NCBI GenBank assembly: GCA_011525785.1
Contig: WYBT01000021.1
Span: 420,205-484,204, forward strand
Direction: 5' to 3'
Source: Planctomycetaceae bacterium
Lineage (GTDB): Bacteria; Planctomycetota; UBA1135; GCA-002686595
DNA: 64,000 bases
Positions 63,947 to 64,000 of the stretch are shown piece by piece. Position 1 is the stretch's first letter, and the number at the start of each line of letters is the position of its first letter. The notes beneath the pieces are model-generated. The model searched no databases. It worked only from the letters and a program-made list of their open reading frames with translations, and was not told the DNA's origin. The translations under genes were made by a program, and so were the position numbers.

Positions 63947-64000
63947 CGAGCGAGCTTGCGCTCGCTCGGGATCCCCTCTCGGGCTGCCAAAGGGCAGCCC
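63947..64000 (+). terminator. Two hairpins after the 62.1-kb gene
   Basis: CGAGCGAGC/GCTCGCTCG (63947-63968) and GGGCTGCC/GGCAGCCC (63981-64000, loop AAAG) are perfect stems. The window ends right after the second, so a following T run cannot be checked. Confidence 0.5.

Overview
The window is chromosomal DNA of a GC-rich bacterium, most likely a planctomycete (Planctomycetota). It could be from the lineage around Saltatorellus/Pla163, but that placement is from memory of protein style, not from a search. The supporting signs are a DUF1800-DUF1501 gene pair, large secreted beta-propeller proteins, alkaline-phosphatase-fold 'sulfatases', and a family of exported proteins ending in a conserved Cys-rich domain with a Val-Glu-Gly-Gln-Lys motif. 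Genes have very high third-position GC, GTG starts are common, and many neighbours are coupled by 4-bp ATGA/GTGA overlaps. There is no rRNA and no CRISPR array.

Region 1 (1-13.9 kb) looks like part of an integrated mobile element or defence island. It starts with a tightly coupled module: primase/helicase-like protein, TubC_N-like zinc protein, SpoVG-like protein and an excisionase-like HTH protein. A catalytic-domain-less recombinase relative and a full tyrosine recombinase follow. Two degraded copies of the recombinase 3' end then flank a two-gene cargo (an HTH protein and an NCEHF/LRAT-like papain-fold protein). Next come an HsdR_N-RAMA protein, a lower-GC pair (a pentapeptide-like membrane protein and a protein of unknown function) and a DUF4268 nuclease. 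The island ends at a tRNA-Gly(CCC) whose 3' end faces it, the usual geometry of a tRNA attachment site. A second, odd tRNA-Gly-like sequence lies just beyond.

Region 2 (14.6-39.2 kb) is a mixed chromosomal stretch. It holds a PAS plus soluble chemoreceptor pair, a GNAT acetyltransferase and a secreted NHL-like propeller. It then has a coupled operon of two sulfatase-fold lipoproteins around a GT39-like glycosyltransferase, a NYN/OST-HTH/OHA RNA-binding protein, a GT4 glycosyltransferase, a pentaheme cytochrome lipoprotein, typA and tRNA-Val(CAC). It ends with surface-glycan genes: a nucleotide-sugar dehydrogenase coupled to an epimerase, a giant GT2-membrane fusion, and an exported class V aminotransferase.

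Region 3 (39.7-64 kb) is dominated by five exported proteins that share a ~136-144-residue C-terminal domain. One carries a propeller and four carry P-domain-like beta-sandwich modules. Among them sit an OmpR-type two-component system, an unknown soluble protein, a methyltransferase, a chain of genes (ECF sigma factor, small membrane protein, membrane protein, DUF1800, DUF1501), a propeller lipoprotein and a YfcC-type carrier. The repeated C-terminal domain is the best candidate here for an undescribed surface or secretion system, and the recombinase 3'-end duplications are the best candidate for an undescribed mobility pattern.
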